Assembly: GCF_001544135.1 (NCBI RefSeq)
Contig: NZ_BCPV01000033.1
Coordinates: 1-41,619 of the forward strand
Length of the DNA: 41,619 nt
Source of the DNA: Geobacillus zalihae NBRC 101842
GTDB lineage: Bacteria; Bacillota; Bacilli; Bacillales; Anoxybacillaceae
Direction of reading: 5' to 3'
The translations under genes and the position numbers were made by a program. Shown one piece after another: positions 39,817-41,619 of this stretch; position 1 is the stretch's first letter; every line of letters begins with the position of its first letter. The notes beneath the pieces are model-generated. The model saw nothing but the letters and a program-made list of their open reading frames with translations. It searched no databases and had not been told where the DNA came from.

Positions 39817-41619
39817 AGCCGATCTCGCTGACGATCGCCGGGCTTCATAGCTTTCGTGAAAAGCAGACGATCGATTTCACCGCACTGTGTGAGGGCGGTG
39901 TGTTCGGCATTTTCGGGCCGACTGGAAGCGGCAAATCAACGATTTTAGACGCCATGACGCTCGCCTTGTTCGGCAGCGTCGAGCGGGCGGCCAACCGCAC
40001 GCAGGCGATCATCAACCACGCGGAGCAAGAGTTGTTTGTCTCGTTTACGTTTGAGCTGGAAAATGCGGCAGGAGCGAAACGGTATACAGTCGAACGAAGC
40101 TTAAAAAAAGTGGACGAATGGCGGACGCGCAGCGCCGTTTGCCGCCTAATCGAGCATCGGTCCGAGCCGGTCGTGCTCGCCGATAAACTGTCGGAGGTGG
40201 ACAAGGCGATCGAGCAATTGCTCGGCTTGACGATGGAGGATTTCACCCGGGCGGTCGTCTTGCCGCAAGGAAAATTTGCCGAATTTTTATCGCTCAAAGG
40301 GTCGGAGCGGCGGCAAATGCTGCAGCGCCTCTTCCATCTTGAGCGGTATGGCGATCAGTTGAATAAAAAGTTGAAAGACCGGCTTGCCGCCGCTCGGCAA
40401 GAATGGGAAAAAATCGAAGCGGAAAAAGCGGGGCTTGGCGATGCTTCAAAAGCAGCGCTCGAGCAGGCAGAGGCGGATGTGCGGGAGCTCGCGGGGCTGT
40501 TTGCCAAGCGAAAAAAAGAGCTTGAGGAAGTCGAAGCAGATGTGGAACGAACAAAACAACGATGGGCGTGGCAGCAAGAAAAAGAAGCGGTCGAACAAGA
40601 GCTCGCCGCGCTGCGCCAACATGAATCCGCCATCCGCGAGCTTGAGGCGAAAAAGGAGCGCGCCGAGCAAGCAGAGCGCATCTGGCCGTATTGGGAGCAG
40701 TGCGAGCAGGCATGTCGCTTGCGGGCAGAGGCGTTTCGTCGGTATGAAGGACTGGCGCGTCGGTTAGAAGAAGCCCAATTGAGCTATGAAGAAGCGGCGC
40801 GGCGTTATGAACGGGCGCGCCAAGAAAAGGCGCAGCGCGAACCGGAATTGCTCGTCCAGATGGAACGGCTGCGGCAGGCGGCGCAGCTTGAGCAGCAAAT
40901 GGAAGTGCTTGGACAGGAGCTCGCAGCTCTTCGTGAAGAGAGGAAGCGACTCATTGCCCAGGAGAAGGCAGCTGCACGCCGGTTTGAAGAGGCGTCGGTC
41001 TGGTATGAGCGCGGCGCGAAGCGGCAGCGGGAGTTGAAAGAAGAACTGAAACAGCATGAAGAGGCGCTGGATGGAAAAGATGAGGCAGAGCGGGCGTACA
41101 GGCAGAAGCAGCATATTGAGCAAGCGGCGTCAGCCATCGCTCGCGTCGATGCCCAACTTCAGCAAAAGGAGGCCGTTTGGCGTCGGGCGAAAGAGGAAAA
41201 GTTGGAGCGGGAACGCCGATCAGCCGCTGTCGGCTCCCGGCTTCAAGAGCTGTTCCGGCGTGTGGAGCGGACGTATCGTTTCGTCTGCTGGCGGCAGCAG
41301 GACGCTGAAAAACAATTGTATACGTTGCAGAAAACCATGGAGGCGGAGCGACAGCGAGCCGAAGAAGCGCGGACGGCGCAACTCGCCTCCGCCTTGGCTG
41401 AGCGGCTCCGTCCCGGCGAGCCGTGTCCAGTGTGCGGATCGCGCGAGCATCCGCATCCGGCCGCCGCACCGCACGATGTCCAACTTGAGCGTCTGTCCGA
41501 GCTTGAGGCAGAGCGGCAGCGGTATGAACAAGATTGGCAAATGATCATTTCGTTCAAGGCGCAGCTCGAGCAGCTTGCCGAGCTGGCGGCAGGCCATGAA
41601 GCGCCGCCTGTGTTTGCCG
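39813..41619 (+). CDS. sbcC: Nuclease SbcCD subunit C (partial, runs off the window)
   Basis: Rad50/SMC-type ATPase partner of SbcD; the first 602 codons are visible, while full-length proteins have about 1100 residues. Walker A GPTGSGKS at 35-42, Q-loop region VVLPQGKFAEFLSLKGSERRQML near 150, then a long coiled coil rich in Glu, Arg, Gln and Ala. The zinc hook is at C538-P-V-C541 (GEPCPVCGSREHPHP), where two molecules join through one metal. ATG 39813 overlaps the sbcD stop, with GGGGAGGGAG upstream. No stop codon occurs before the window ends. Confidence 0.95.
   Translation, partial: MKPISLTIAGLHSFREKQTIDFTALCEGGVFGIFGPTGSGKSTILDAMTLALFGSVERAANRTQAIINHAEQELFVSFTFELENAAGAKRYTVERSLKKVDEWRTRSAVCRLIEHRSEPVVLADKLSEVDKAIEQLLGLTMEDFTRAVVLPQGKFAEFLSLKGSERRQMLQRLFHLERYGDQLNKKLKDRLAAARQEWEKIEAEKAGLGDASKAALEQAEADVRELAGLFAKRKKELEEVEADVERTKQRWAWQQEKEAVEQELAALRQHESAIRELEAKKERAEQAERIWPYWEQCEQACRLRAEAFRRYEGLARRLEEAQLSYEEAARRYERARQEKAQREPELLVQMERLRQAAQLEQQMEVLGQELAALREERKRLIAQEKAAARRFEEASVWYERGAKRQRELKEELKQHEEALDGKDEAERAYRQKQHIEQAASAIARVDAQLQQKEAVWRRAKEEKLERERRSAAVGSRLQELFRRVERTYRFVCWRQQDAEKQLYTLQKTMEAERQRAEEARTAQLASALAERLRPGEPCPVCGSREHPHPAAAPHDVQLERLSELEAERQRYEQDWQMIISFKAQLEQLAELAAGHEAPPVFA

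Noticed and set aside
1-41619. CRISPR array, tRNA, rRNA, complete insertion sequence or prophage
   Set aside because: No spaced direct repeats, cloverleaf tRNA, ribosomal sequence, transposase or phage gene seen on either strand.

Overview
The window looks like chromosome of a thermophilic Bacillaceae, most likely Geobacillus or a close relative. Protein sequences, SD-type ribosome binding sites, a mildly GC-rich base composition (impression, not counted) and gene order all fit. Much of the order follows my memory of the Bacillus subtilis yha-yhf-yhj region: yhaQP, yhaM, yhaL, serC, trpP, hpr, yhaI, prsA, hit, ecsAB, then yhfA, hemEHY, yhgDE, yhfH, yhfI, lcfB, then comK, yhjE, sipV, addBA, sbcDC. 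I see no prophage, CRISPR array, tRNA or rRNA.

Layout. 1-2.3 kb: start of a minus-strand gene, then a NatAB/YhaQP-like ABC exporter whose permease is frameshifted at a run of eight T. 2.4-9.5 kb: yhaM (exoribonuclease), a 42-codon Lys-rich ORF, yhaL, serC, a trpP whose RBS is buried in a TRAP-type GAG/TAG array, an unusual 239-bp foldback element, ScoC/Hpr, YhaI, a YjcZ/SscA micro-protein, prsA and hit. 9.57-9.88 kb: a gene-free stretch that folds, on the minus strand, into a multibranched RNA ending in a strong terminator. This is the best candidate here for something undescribed. 10-13.5 kb: ecsAB and a YhfA-like transporter. 13.7-17.1 kb: hemE-hemH-hemY, the coproporphyrin-dependent heme branch. 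17.4-18.5 kb: a TetR regulator and a yhgE reduced to its two ends, each preceded by a related 9-5-9 inverted repeat. 18.8-21.5 kb: YhfH zinc-finger micro-protein, YhfI hydrolase, and lcfB with a FadR-like box.

21.6-29.2 kb appears to be an accessory block relative to B. subtilis: a three-gene TrpXYZ-type ABC importer, D-amino acid aminotransferase, azlCD, an SCO1 copper protein, isocitrate lyase without malate synthase, and a small protein with a SigG-like promoter. 29.3-41.6 kb returns to the conserved order: comK, yhjE, sipV, then the recombination genes addB-addA-sbcD-sbcC. SbcC runs off the end. addBA is preceded by a LexA-like box.

Functional themes are RNA turnover and secretion (YhaM, PrsA, EcsAB, SipV), amino-acid transport (TrpP, the ABC importer, AzlCD), heme synthesis, fatty-acid activation, glyoxylate shunt, competence and double-strand-break repair. 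All identifications are from reading the sequence and family knowledge; no database search was run.
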